Shown piece by piece: positions 1-6,582 of a stretch of 15,488 nt of DNA (its first letter is position 1; each line of letters begins with the position of its first letter). The position numbers were made by a program, and so were the translations under genes. Below the pieces are notes generated by a model, which made no database searches, had not been told where the DNA came from, and was given only the letters and a program-made list of their open reading frames with translations. The DNA is from CALKXV01 sp964632495 (GTDB lineage Bacteria > Pseudomonadota > Alphaproteobacteria > Rhodobacterales > Rhodobacteraceae): the NCBI GenBank assembly GCA_964632495.1, contig CAZWDS010000076.1:1-15488 (forward strand). Reading direction: 5' to 3'.

Positions 1-389
1 TCGGCGTTGGAATAGACCTGCTTTTCGCTCACTTCTTCGATCAAACCAGCTTCGTCCAGACGCCCCGCAAAATGCTGGGTCAGCGCATGGTTTTGAGGGC
101 TGCTTGAGCGACCGAATTTGTCAAACGAAAGCCCGAACCGGTCTGCAATGTCCTTTTGAACGGTCCACATCTCGGCACAAAACTCTTCCACCGGTTTGCC
201 TGCTTTGGCGGCAGCCAGTTCTGCGGGCGTGCCATGTTCGTCAGTGGCACACAGAAACAGAACCTCATGACCGCGCGCCCGCATGTAGCGCGCATAAAGA
301 TCGGCGGGCAATTGGCTGCCCACCAAGTTGCCAAGGTGTTTGATCCCGTTGATGTAGGGGATCGCGCTGGTGATCAGTATGCGGTCCAT
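1..389 (-). CDS. metG: Methionyl-tRNA synthetase, N-terminal part (cut by window edge)
   Basis: MetRS charges tRNA-Met with methionine in the cytoplasm. The start codon is the complement of 387-389, and about 129 codons lie in the window before the left edge cuts the gene. The protein opens MDRILITSAIPYINGIKHLG, which contains the class I HIGH-type signature in its HLGN form (residues about 18-21). It is followed by the strongly conserved CATDEHGTP motif near residue 47, part of the catalytic Rossmann fold and connective region. Both motifs are diagnostic of MetRS and the wording is typical of alphaproteobacteria. The KMSKS loop and anticodon domain would lie outside the window. The gene follows PPK2 on the same strand across a spacer with hairpins (390-505). 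No frameshift is seen. The identification is secure; the only limit is that most of the gene is missing. Confidence 0.95.
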   Translation of the reverse strand, partial: MDRILITSAIPYINGIKHLGNLVGSQLPADLYARYMRARGHEVLFLCATDEHGTPAELAAAKAGKPVEEFCAEMWTVQKDIADRFGLSFDKFGRSSSPQNHALTQHFAGRLDEAGLIEEVSEKQVYSNA

Positions 390-446
390 GATCTGGCCTC
401 TTCTGGATTGAGAGGCTCGTTTAGACCAACAAGAAACCCGCGTCAC

Positions 447-498
447 CCCTTGTGACACAAAGGGCGCGCCTTCCGCGCATCACAGGGGCGATGCGCGG
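447..498 (-). terminator. Paired hairpins between PPK2 gene and metG
   Basis: Just after the PPK2 stop codon (minus strand) a perfect 9-bp stem is formed by 473-481 (CCGCGCATC) and 490-498 (GATGCGCGG) around an 8-base loop. A second, slightly imperfect stem centred on TTGTGACACAA (about 450-460), flanked by CCC and GGG, follows. Neither has a clean T-run on the minus strand, so intrinsic termination is uncertain. They could equally be an attenuating or mRNA-stabilising structure ahead of metG. Confidence 0.4.
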
Positions 499-505
499 CG
501 GCTTA

Positions 506-1381
506 TCAGTCGCGTGGAATGCGAGTGTCAGGGTGTTGGGCCGCTGCCAGAATGTGATCTGTCTGATGCAACACATGATCTGCGTGTCCCACGATTTTGG
601 GATCAGGCGGGCAAGCGATGTCCAGATCTTTACCGGGATAGTCGATCGTCGACAAAAAGTGCCGCATGCAGTTCAAACGCGCGCGTTTCTTGTCGTCAGA
701 CTTGATGATCGTCCAAGGGGCATCGGCCGTGTCGGTATAAAACAACATGGCCTCTTTCGCCTCGGTGTAATCTTCCCACTTATCAAGGCTTGCTTTGTCA
801 ATTGGCGATAGCTTCCATCGCTTCAACGGATCGCCTGCCCGCGACTCAAACCGGCGGCGTTGTTCGTCGCGCGTGACCGAAAACCAGTATTTATAAAGCC
901 TTATGCCCGAACGTGTCAGCATCCGCTCCAGATCAGGGGTTTGGCGCATGAATTCCAGATATTCATAGGGTTCGCAGAAGCCCATCACGCGTTCCACGCC
1001 TGCCCGATTGTACCAGGACCGGTCATAGAAAACCATTTCGCCTTTGGTGGGCAACTGGCTGACATAGCGCTGGAAGAACCATTGTCCGCGCTCTTCATCC
1101 GTGGGTTTGTTCAAGGCGACAACACGGGCTGCACGGGGGTTCAAATGCTCCATAAAGCGTTTGATCGTGCCGCCTTTGCCAGCCGCATCACGGCCCTCGA
1201 ACAACAGTACGAATTTCTGGCCGGTTTCCTGCGCCCAAAGCTGCACTTTCAAAAGCTCTGCCTGAAGCTGCGCTTTCTCGGCTTCATAAGCTTTGGCGTT
1301 CATCTTTTTGGAGTAAGGGTAGCGGCCATTGTCAAAAATGTCGTCGTTTCGGGCCGGTGCCGGCATTTGATCCTTCGGCAT
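506..1381 (-). CDS. ppk2: Polyphosphate kinase 2 (PPK2 family, class I-like)
   Basis: PPK2 enzymes transfer phosphate between inorganic polyphosphate and nucleoside di- or monophosphates, linking polyphosphate stores to nucleotide pools in the cytoplasm. The protein has a P-loop GRDAAGKGG (residues 63-71 counting from this start), a Walker B-type segment VFYDRSWYNR (117-126) and the lid segment RWKLSPID (about 188-195), all hallmarks of the family. One domain and about 291 residues fit class I (NDP-kinase type) rather than two-domain class II, but nucleotide preference cannot be read from sequence. I chose the start at 1381 because AAGGGAGG lies five bases upstream (1387-1394). An in-frame ATG nine codons earlier (1408) lacks such a site. 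The gene is 70 bases downstream of fabI on the same strand and may be read with it. Confidence 0.93.
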   Translation of the reverse strand: MPKDQMPAPARNDDIFDNGRYPYSKKMNAKAYEAEKAQLQAELLKVQLWAQETGQKFVLLFEGRDAAGKGGTIKRFMEHLNPRAARVVALNKPTDEERGQWFFQRYVSQLPTKGEMVFYDRSWYNRAGVERVMGFCEPYEYLEFMRQTPDLERMLTRSGIRLYKYWFSVTRDEQRRRFESRAGDPLKRWKLSPIDKASLDKWEDYTEAKEAMLFYTDTADAPWTIIKSDDKKRARLNCMRHFLSTIDYPGKDLDIACPPDPKIVGHADHVLHQTDHILAAAQHPDTRIPRD

Positions 1382-1386
1382 GCGAA

Positions 1387-1394
1387 CCTCCCTT
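1387..1394 (-). promoter_or_regulatory. Strong Shine-Dalgarno deciding the PPK2 start
   Basis: On the minus strand AAGGGAGG precedes ATG at 1381 by five bases (TTCGC). It lies inside the longer reading frame that begins at 1408, which argues for the shorter protein. Confidence 0.8.
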
Positions 1395-1451
1395 GGAATG
1401 ATGCTCAAGGGTCGTCTTAACCGAAGTGCACTTAACTTTCCTTGATGCGGA

Positions 1452-2237
1452 TCAAAGGTTGTCCGGCTGCATCATGCCCAGCACGTGATAGCCGCCATCG
1501 ACGCGAATGATCTCGCCAGTCGTGCAAGCGCCGTGGTCTGAGCACAGGTAGACGGCCGTGCCGCCAACCGCCTCAAGTGTCGCGTTGGATCGCAAAGGCG
1601 CGTTCATCTCGGTGGTCTTATACGTCTTGCGCGCGCCGCCGATGGCCGCTCCTGCCAAGGTCTTCATCGGACCGGGTGAAATTGCGTTGACCCGGATGCC
1701 TTGAGGACCCAGATCATTGGCCAGATAGCGAACTGAGGATTCAAGCGCTGCCTTGGCCACGCCCATCACATTGTAATTCGGCTGAACCCGGTTCGATCCC
1801 ATGTAGGTCAGGGTGATCAGAGTGCCGCCGTCGGTCATCAAAGGCTCGGCGCGCCCGGCAACCTCGATGAAAGAATAGCAGGATATATTCAGCGAATTCA
1901 GGAAGTTGTCGCGGCTGGTGTTGACGAAGCGCCCGGTCAGTTCCGTTTTGTCGGAAAAGGCGATGGCGTGGACGACGAAATCCAGCTTGCCCCACTTGGT
2001 TTTCAATGTTTCGAACAAGGCCTCAACCGAGGCGCCGTCTGTCACGTCAACATCGACCAGAACATCTGACCCGACGCTGGCGGCCAAGGGTTCAACCCGT
2101 TTGCCAAAAGCCTCGCCCTGATAAGAAAACGCCAGCTCCGCGCCCGCGTCCGCCAATTCCTTGGCGATGCCCCAAGCGATGGACCGCTCGTTGGCGACAC
2201 CCATGATCAGGCCACGTTTTCCCGTCATCACACCCAT
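1452..2237 (-). CDS. fabI: Enoyl-ACP reductase (NADH), FabI
   Basis: FabI catalyses the last step of each fatty-acid elongation cycle, reducing trans-2-enoyl-ACP with NADH. It is a 261-residue SDR-fold enzyme. The nucleotide-binding segment GVANERSIAWGIA (13-25) and the FabI-specific catalytic residues Tyr145 (TYMGSNR), Tyr155 and Lys162 (YNVMGVAK) are all present. The first 94 residues align without gaps to E. coli FabI as I recall it, which supports the start at 2237 over the ATG three codons later. Residue 93 is Ala where E. coli has Gly93, a position where substitutions (for example G93V) reduce triclosan sensitivity. The start lies 4 bases past the fabB stop, so fabB and fabI form one operon. 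The family call is certain; drug response is inference. Confidence 0.97.
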   Translation of the reverse strand: MGVMTGKRGLIMGVANERSIAWGIAKELADAGAELAFSYQGEAFGKRVEPLAASVGSDVLVDVDVTDGASVEALFETLKTKWGKLDFVVHAIAFSDKTELTGRFVNTSRDNFLNSLNISCYSFIEVAGRAEPLMTDGGTLITLTYMGSNRVQPNYNVMGVAKAALESSVRYLANDLGPQGIRVNAISPGPMKTLAGAAIGGARKTYKTTEMNAPLRSNATLEAVGGTAVYLCSDHGACTTGEIIRVDGGYHVLGMMQPDNL

Positions 2238-2241
2238 GATT

Positions 2242-3462
2242 TTACCCGTGATACTTGCTCATTGCGACGGTGGCGTTGGTGCCGCCGAAGCCAAAACTGT
2301 TGGACAGAACGGTGTCGAGATCGGCATCCGTGGTTTCGGTCACGATCTCTTCCGCCCGGATCGCGGGATCAAGTGTGGTGACGTTGATCGACGGGGCCAT
2401 AAAGCCGCCCTGCATCATGATCAGCGAATAGATCGCTTCGTGCACGCCAGCGGCCCCAAGCGAGTGGCCGGTCATGGATTTGGTAGATGAGATCGGGGCG
2501 TGGTCTTCGCCAAGGGCACGGCGCACGGCCTCAACCTCGGTCACATCGCCTGCGGGTGTCGAGGTGCCGTGGGCGTTGATGTAATCTACCTTGCGGTCGC
2601 CAATGGTGGATACCGCTAGTTTCATCGAGCGTTCGCCGCCTTCACCAGAAGGGGCCACCATGTCGTGACCGTCGGATGTGGCGCCATAGCCGGTGACTTC
2701 TGCATAGATTTTCGCACCGCGCGCCTTTGCGTGCTCCAACTCTTCCAGAACCACCATGCCGCCACCGCCGCCAATCACGAACCCGTCGCGGGTTTCATCG
2801 AAGGCGCGGGCGGCGGTTGTTGGGGCGTCGTTATACTTGGACGACATCGCACCCATAGCATCGAACAAGCAGGACAAGGTCCAGTCCACCTCTTCGCCAC
2901 CTCCGGCAAAGACGATGTCCTGTTTGCCCATTTGGATTTGCTCGGTGCCATTGCCCATGCAGTGCAACGTGGTCGAGCAGGCGCTTGTTATCGAATAGTT
3001 TATCCCCTTGATCTTGAAGGGCGTCGCAAGACAGGCGGACACGGTGGACGACATGCAGCGCGTGACCATGAAAGGGCCCATCCGCTTGGGCGCACCTTTT
3101 TCGATCACAATGTTATGGGCCTGAAAGAAGTTCGAGGTCGACGGCCCGCCTGATCCGGCAACCAGCCCGGTGCGTTCGTTTGACACGTCGTGTTCCTCAA
3201 GCCCGGCGTCTGCAATAGCCTGTTCCATCGCAAGATAAGCATAGGCGGCTGTCGGTCCCATGAAACGCAATTGGCGTTTGTCGATGTTTTCGGCCAGATC
3301 AATGTCGGGGATACCGGCGACCTGCGAGCGGAACCCGTGATCTGCGTAATCCTGTTGAAACGAGATGCCCGATTTGCCGGCGCGTAGACTGGCTTCGACC
3401 TCGGCTGCGTTGTTGCCAATAGGGCAGACGATTCCAATACCGGTGATAACGACGCGACGCAT
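2242..3462 (-). CDS. fabB: 3-oxoacyl-ACP synthase I, FabB
   Basis: FabB condenses malonyl-ACP with growing acyl-ACP and, together with FabA, is needed to elongate cis-unsaturated intermediates. The 406-residue protein has the thiolase-fold catalytic triad: Cys162 in TSACSTT, His298 in NAHGTSTP and His333 in SMTGHSLGAAG, with Lys328 nearby. The C-terminal glycine-rich SNSFGFGGTNA (388-398) is also typical. The positions match the E. coli Cys/His/His triad almost exactly. A good ribosome site (AAGGGA, 3470-3475) lies seven bases before the start. In many alphaproteobacteria fabA, fabB and fabI run together. Here a plus-strand gene separates fabA from fabB, so fabB probably has its own promoter between 3463 and 3750. 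Confidence 0.97.
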   Translation of the reverse strand: MRRVVITGIGIVCPIGNNAAEVEASLRAGKSGISFQQDYADHGFRSQVAGIPDIDLAENIDKRQLRFMGPTAAYAYLAMEQAIADAGLEEHDVSNERTGLVAGSGGPSTSNFFQAHNIVIEKGAPKRMGPFMVTRCMSSTVSACLATPFKIKGINYSITSACSTTLHCMGNGTEQIQMGKQDIVFAGGGEEVDWTLSCLFDAMGAMSSKYNDAPTTAARAFDETRDGFVIGGGGGMVVLEELEHAKARGAKIYAEVTGYGATSDGHDMVAPSGEGGERSMKLAVSTIGDRKVDYINAHGTSTPAGDVTEVEAVRRALGEDHAPISSTKSMTGHSLGAAGVHEAIYSLIMMQGGFMAPSINVTTLDPAIRAEEIVTETTDADLDTVLSNSFGFGGTNATVAMSKYHG

Positions 3463-3620
3463 GATGTAGTCCCTTCGAAGTGCTGAGTTTGTCTATGACA
3501 GGGGCGTTGACGGGGCAAGCGGTTAGGTTTGGCTCGAAGCCCCGGTATTCAAGGCCGTTGATAAAGAAACACGCCATTATCCAGCGCAGCGAATAGACAC
3601 GATTCGTCAACAATGGCCAC

Positions 3621-3646
3621 AATTCAGTAACATTGACGACTGAATT
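3621..3646. promoter_or_regulatory. 8-bp inverted repeat in the fabB / DsrE-like divergent promoter region
   Basis: AATTCAGT (3621-3628) and ACTGAATT (3639-3646) are perfect inverted arms separated by ten bases. Arm centres are 18 bases apart, a spacing usual for dimeric regulators. The spacer contains TTGACG (3633-3638), a possible -35 element pointing to the plus-strand gene, though I find no convincing -10 at ideal spacing. The 3463-3750 region otherwise carries the divergent promoters of fabB and the plus-strand gene, with a relatively AT-rich centre. The regulator is unknown. Confidence 0.45.
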
Positions 3647-3750
3647 CATAGCTATCGAACCCTAGAAATAACGTTTGGAACGGCGTTTTATTCACGCCTT
3701 TCCCAACTTTGAAAACTTAGAGTTCCGCATGGCTACGAAAGGCTAAACAA

Positions 3751-4206
3751 ATGAAAAGAAGACTTCTTTCGAGCATTCTAATTGTAGCGATGGCCTTCTT
3801 TGGGGCCGTGCACGGCGCATCTGCCCAGTCTGATGACGTCAGCAATGTTGTCGCTGTGGTGACGCATCCAAATCCGCAGGTACAAATGCTATCGATGGTT
3901 TTGTCCGTTCAGGCCGCCGAACGCGGCTTGAATGTGCACGTTTTGCTGTGTGGGCCAGCGGGTGATCTGGCTTTAAAGGATGCGCCAGATGCCGTGACGC
4001 AGACGCGACCACCTTTGAACATCAGCACCCAGGCTTTTATGACCATTCTAAGCCAATACGAGAATGCGACCGTTGAAGTCTGCGCGCTATACCTGCCCGG
4101 CAACGGAAAAACCGAAGCTGACATGCTGGATGGAATTGGTGTGGCCAGTCCCGCTCAAATGGCGGCTCTTCTAGTGTCACAAGACGCGCGGGTCCTTAGC
4201 TTCTAA
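3751..4206 (+). CDS. Exported DsrE-like protein
   Basis: The 151-residue product starts with a clear Sec signal peptide: MKRR, a hydrophobic stretch to about residue 21, and a probable cleavage after ASA near residue 25. The mature part looks like the DsrE/YchN fold. An alternating strand-helix pattern carries Cys in VLLCGPAG, a second Cys in VEVCALYLPG, and the typical family ending with DMLDGIGVASPAQMAAL and a final VLSF. Cytoplasmic DsrE proteins take part in sulfur relay; the exported single-domain version here has no assigned role. A weak ribosome site (GAAAGG) precedes the start. The gene lies between fabB and fabA on the opposite strand, converging with fabA across 25 bases, and so interrupts the usual fab gene order. 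Family assignment rests on the C-terminal pattern and is moderately sure; function is unknown. Confidence 0.75.
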   Translation: MKRRLLSSILIVAMAFFGAVHGASAQSDDVSNVVAVVTHPNPQVQMLSMVLSVQAAERGLNVHVLLCGPAGDLALKDAPDAVTQTRPPLNISTQAFMTILSQYENATVEVCALYLPGNGKTEADMLDGIGVASPAQMAALLVSQDARVLSF

Positions 4207-4231
4207 GCTTTGGGTCTTAGGGCGGCGCTGC

Positions 4232-4741
4232 TTAGTTTTCTGACAGCGCGACCTTCATATCCTTTACCAGATAAATCACTTCGCCGTCGGCCTCGACCCG
4301 GCCATCGGCGACACCCATTGTCAAGCGGCGGGTTTGGATCGCCTTGGTGAAGTCCACGAAATAGTTAAGCTTTTTGCGATCCGGACGGACCATTCCTGTC
4401 AGTTTGACCTCACCCACGCCAAGGGCATAGCCACGCCCCTGCCAACCGCGCCAGCCAAGGTTGAAGCCGGTCAGTTGCCACAGTCCATCCAGACCAAGAC
4501 AGCCGGGCATGATCGGGTTGCCGGGAAAATGGCAGTCGAAAAACCAAAGATCGGGTGTGATATCGAACTCGGCGCGCACATGGCCTTTTCCGTGTTCCCC
4601 GGCATCTTCGGAAACTTCGGTGATCCGGTCCATCATCAACATTGGTGGAGCCGGCAATTGCGCATTTCCAGGTCCAAAAAGTTCGCCACGGGCGCAGGCC
4701 AGAAGACCTTCTTTGTCGAAGGATGTCGGAAAATTGGCCAT
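4232..4741 (-). CDS. fabA: 3-hydroxydecanoyl-ACP dehydratase/isomerase, FabA
   Basis: FabA dehydrates 3-hydroxydecanoyl-ACP and isomerises trans-2- to cis-3-decenoyl-ACP, the branch point to unsaturated fatty acids. The 169-residue single hot-dog protein carries the active-site segment CHFPGNPIMPGCLGLDGLW (70-88), with catalytic His71 and Asp85 where E. coli has His70 and Asp84. Length matches the family. The motif MPGCLGLD, with Asp rather than the Glu of FabZ, distinguishes FabA from FabZ. The ribosome site is weak. The gene diverges from irr (176-base spacer) and converges with the DsrE-like gene, so unlike the usual arrangement it is not directly followed by fabB. Confidence 0.96.
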   Translation of the reverse strand: MANFPTSFDKEGLLACARGELFGPGNAQLPAPPMLMMDRITEVSEDAGEHGKGHVRAEFDITPDLWFFDCHFPGNPIMPGCLGLDGLWQLTGFNLGWRGWQGRGYALGVGEVKLTGMVRPDRKKLNYFVDFTKAIQTRRLTMGVADGRVEADGEVIYLVKDMKVALSEN

Positions 4742-4855
4742 AGGGTCTTGGTCCCGGGATTGTTGATGTATTAATGCCTGCCCCTTAGCAGGGCCAAGGA
4801 TTGTGACGCAAGGGGCGACAGTTCGGTCATATCTTGAAGAACATGGGTTTTTCGA

Positions 4856-4889
4856 TTGAATGAGGGGGCTTTCACCACATATATTAGAA
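4856..4889 (+). promoter_or_regulatory. Candidate irr promoter with an ICE-like half site
   Basis: TTGAAT (4856-4861), an 18-base spacer and TATATT (4880-4885) form a plausible sigma-70-type promoter about 30 bases upstream of the irr start. TTAGAA (4884-4889) overlaps the -10 and resembles one half of the iron-control-element/Irr box (TTAGAA with an inverted TTCTAA). The second half is not evident, so autoregulation by Irr is only a suggestion. Confidence 0.45.
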
Positions 4890-4917
4890 GGCGTAGGACA
4901 AAGGTCCGGATTTTTTG

Positions 4918-5325
4918 ATGAGCGAAATGGGTACGGCAGATTGGTTGGGGACGGCGGGCTTGCGCCCGACGCGTCAACGTATGGCGTTGGCCGAGCTTCT
5001 TGTGGGCGACGGTCAACATCGGCACGTCACTGCGGAAAGTCTGCATTCAGCTGCAGCCGCTGCAGGCGAGGCTGTGTCTTTAGCCACTGTTTACAACACG
5101 TTGCGGGCGTTTTGTGATGCGGGCCTGGTGCAAGAAATCACTGTGGACGGCTCGAAAAGCTACTTCGATACGCGCACCGATGATCACCCGCATTTTTATT
5201 GGGAAGACGAGGCGCGGTTGACGGATGCACCAGCCGAAGAGTTGAGCATCGAACGCCTTCCGGGTGCCCCAGAAGGCACCGAGATTGCCAAGGTTGATGT
5301 GGTTATTCGGCTTCGGAAAGTCTGA
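4918..5325 (+). CDS. irr: Iron response regulator Irr (Fur family)
   Basis: Irr is a Fur-superfamily transcription factor that, in alphaproteobacteria, controls haem synthesis and iron genes in response to haem status. The 135-residue product has an N-terminal winged helix (GLRPTRQRMALAELL, then HVTAESLH and VSLATVYNTLRAFCDAGLV at about 60-78). The C-terminal part includes YFDTRTDDHPHFYWED, whose HPH segment corresponds to the HxH haem or metal region of Irr. The Cys pairs of typical Fur are absent, and the N-terminal haem regulatory motif (GCP) of Bradyrhizobium Irr is also missing, as expected for the Rhodobacteraceae type. ATG at 4918 is used; an upstream TTG (4915) and a downstream ATG (4927) are alternatives. 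The gene diverges from fabA, as is common in this group. Confidence 0.9.
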   Translation: MSEMGTADWLGTAGLRPTRQRMALAELLVGDGQHRHVTAESLHSAAAAAGEAVSLATVYNTLRAFCDAGLVQEITVDGSKSYFDTRTDDHPHFYWEDEARLTDAPAEELSIERLPGAPEGTEIAKVDVVIRLRKV

Positions 5326-5346
5326 TTTTTCAAATTGTTAGGCGGA

Positions 5347-5392
5347 GCGCGCCCAGTGGGCGCGCACAGTTTTGTTTGCTCGCTTTGCGAGC
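5347..5392 (+). terminator. irr terminator: two tandem hairpins
   Basis: A perfect 8-bp GC-rich stem, GCGCGCCC (5347-5354) with GGGCGCGC (5358-5365) and an AGT loop, is followed by ACAGTTTTGTTT. A second stem, GCTCGC/GCGAGC (5378-5392) with a TTT loop, comes directly after. The T-rich run follows the first stem only on the plus strand, so it mainly serves irr. It lies between the converging ends of irr and the SRAP gene. Confidence 0.8.
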
Positions 5393-5404
5393 GATTGCGT
5401 ATTT

Positions 5405-6079
5405 TCAAAGAGATGAAGATAAGATCGGCTTGATAAGATCTTCGCCGTGGGCTCTGTTTGAATTGACTTTCGGGTCAACGCGATGAAATTCCAGCATATT
5501 TTCCGAGGCAGCGGTCATCAGCGTTGCGGCCCCTTTGCCGTTTTCCCCAAGCCAAAGTGGCCAATCCTTTTCGGTCAGGATGACGGGCATGCGGTGGTGG
5601 ATTTTTGACATGCTTTCATTGGCTTGGGTGGTGCAAATGGCGCAGGTGGTCAGTGGCTCATCGACTTTGTCCCAGGTTTGCCAGATCCCGGCGAAGGCGA
5701 GAAAGTCTGATGTTCTCGCGCGGATATACCAAGGCAGACGATTATCGTTTTCGTCCTTGGTCCATTCGTAAAACCCGGTGGCCGGGATCAGGCAGCGGCG
5801 TTCGCGGCACGCTTTGGAAAAGGCAGGCTTTTCAGCGATGGTTTCGGCACGTGCGTTGATCAGCAAGGGGCCATCGCTTGGGGTTTTGTACCAATGGGGC
5901 AAAAAGCCCCACCGCATTGGTCTGAGGCGTCTGTGCCCTTCTTCGGACGTAACGGTATGAACCTGATTTGTTGGACAAATATTGTAGTTTGGTAAGGGCG
6001 CGAGGTCATTTGCAAGGGTTGCGTCAAACAGCGCCGCCATGGCGTCGTCGGGCAGGGTCAGGGCAAAGCGTCCGCACAT
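5405..6079 (-). CDS. yedK: SRAP/YedK-family DNA abasic-site crosslinking protein
   Basis: SRAP proteins (E. coli YedK, human HMCES) form a covalent thiazolidine link through Cys2 to abasic sites in single-stranded DNA, shielding them from cleavage and error-prone repair. The 224-residue product begins MCGRFAL, so Cys2 is exposed after Met removal. It has the other family residues in the expected places: Asn75 and Arg77 in INARAET, Glu105 in GFYEW and His162 in HHRMPV. All active-site residues seem intact, so the protein should be functional. The start is fixed by the required Cys at position 2 even though the ribosome site is weak. It follows the small lipoprotein gene on the same strand, 99 bases downstream, and its end converges with irr. 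Confidence 0.95.
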   Translation of the reverse strand: MCGRFALTLPDDAMAALFDATLANDLAPLPNYNICPTNQVHTVTSEEGHRRLRPMRWGFLPHWYKTPSDGPLLINARAETIAEKPAFSKACRERRCLIPATGFYEWTKDENDNRLPWYIRARTSDFLAFAGIWQTWDKVDEPLTTCAICTTQANESMSKIHHRMPVILTEKDWPLWLGENGKGAATLMTAASENMLEFHRVDPKVNSNRAHGEDLIKPILSSSL

Positions 6080-6178
6080 GGCAGAAACTTAGGTTGGTTC
6101 CTGCCAAAAGTTAAGCGGGTCCTGTAGATGCGTGGTGGCGTGCACAACATCGACCAAGGGGATCTGGTGTTGGGGGCG

Positions 6179-6478
6179 TCAGACTTCGTCTGGAATGCTG
6201 ATCAGCACCCATTCGCCAACCAGTTCCACGATTGTGCCCCCCTCTGAGTTGCGGTCTTTTATGGCACCGGCTTCGCTCAGTGGGCAGCCGACGAGGATCG
6301 CACTGTCATCGAGGTAGGGATTGGTCACATCGTTTTCGCCGATCACCTGGCAGACATCGTTGGCTCCGGGGTAAGGACGCACACCGATCAGGCCGAAGGT
6401 TTCAGGAGAGGCGTATTGCGATGTTGGAGCGCATGCGGTGAGAAGGGCAAGTGCGGGGATTGGCAACAGATGTTTCAT
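6179..6478 (-). CDS. Small putative lipoprotein of unknown function
   Basis: I do not recognise a named family. The 99-residue product starts MKHLLPIPALALLTAC, a short type II signal peptide with lipobox LTAC and lipidated Cys16, so it should be anchored to a membrane facing the periplasm. The mature part is small and acidic, with two further cysteines (43 and 65) that could form a disulfide, and hydrophobic strands near the C-terminus (TIVELVGEWVLISIP). A good ribosome site (AAGGACG, complement of 6483-6489) lies six bases before the start. It sits between rplI and the SRAP gene on the same strand. The terminator after rplI makes co-transcription with the ribosomal genes unlikely. Confidence 0.75.
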   Translation of the reverse strand: MKHLLPIPALALLTACAPTSQYASPETFGLIGVRPYPGANDVCQVIGENDVTNPYLDDSAILVGCPLSEAGAIKDRNSEGGTIVELVGEWVLISIPDEV

Positions 6479-6534
6479 GGAACGTCCTTCGGTTCGGATG
6501 GCCCACTATAACGCGCAAGGCCGAAAGGCCAAAG

Positions 6535-6564
6535 AAAAAGGCCGCCCGAAAGAGCGGCCTTTTT
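6535..6564 (-). terminator. Terminator of the rpsF-rpsR-rplI operon
   Basis: A perfect 11-bp inverted repeat, AAAAAGGCCGC (6535-6545) and GCGGCCTTTTT (6554-6564), encloses an 8-base loop. Each strand ends in a five-T run, so it can act in both directions. It begins 18 bases after the rplI stop codon. A minor GGCC-GAAA-GGCC hairpin lies alongside at 6519-6530. Confidence 0.88.
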
Positions 6565-6582
6565 CAAATTCTGAAACGAGGA

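Noticed and set aside
860..1420. 186-residue plus-strand frame opposite the PPK2 gene
   Set aside because: Antisense shadow of a confident gene, with no ribosome site or family signature.
2665..3153. 162-residue plus-strand frame opposite fabB
   Set aside because: It lies wholly antisense to a certain gene and has no recognisable domain; long antisense frames are expected in GC-rich DNA.
4771..4830. Possible 19-residue leader peptide (starting MTELSPLASQSL) upstream of fabA
   Set aside because: No ribosome site precedes it, and it shows no run of regulatory codons or attenuator structure.
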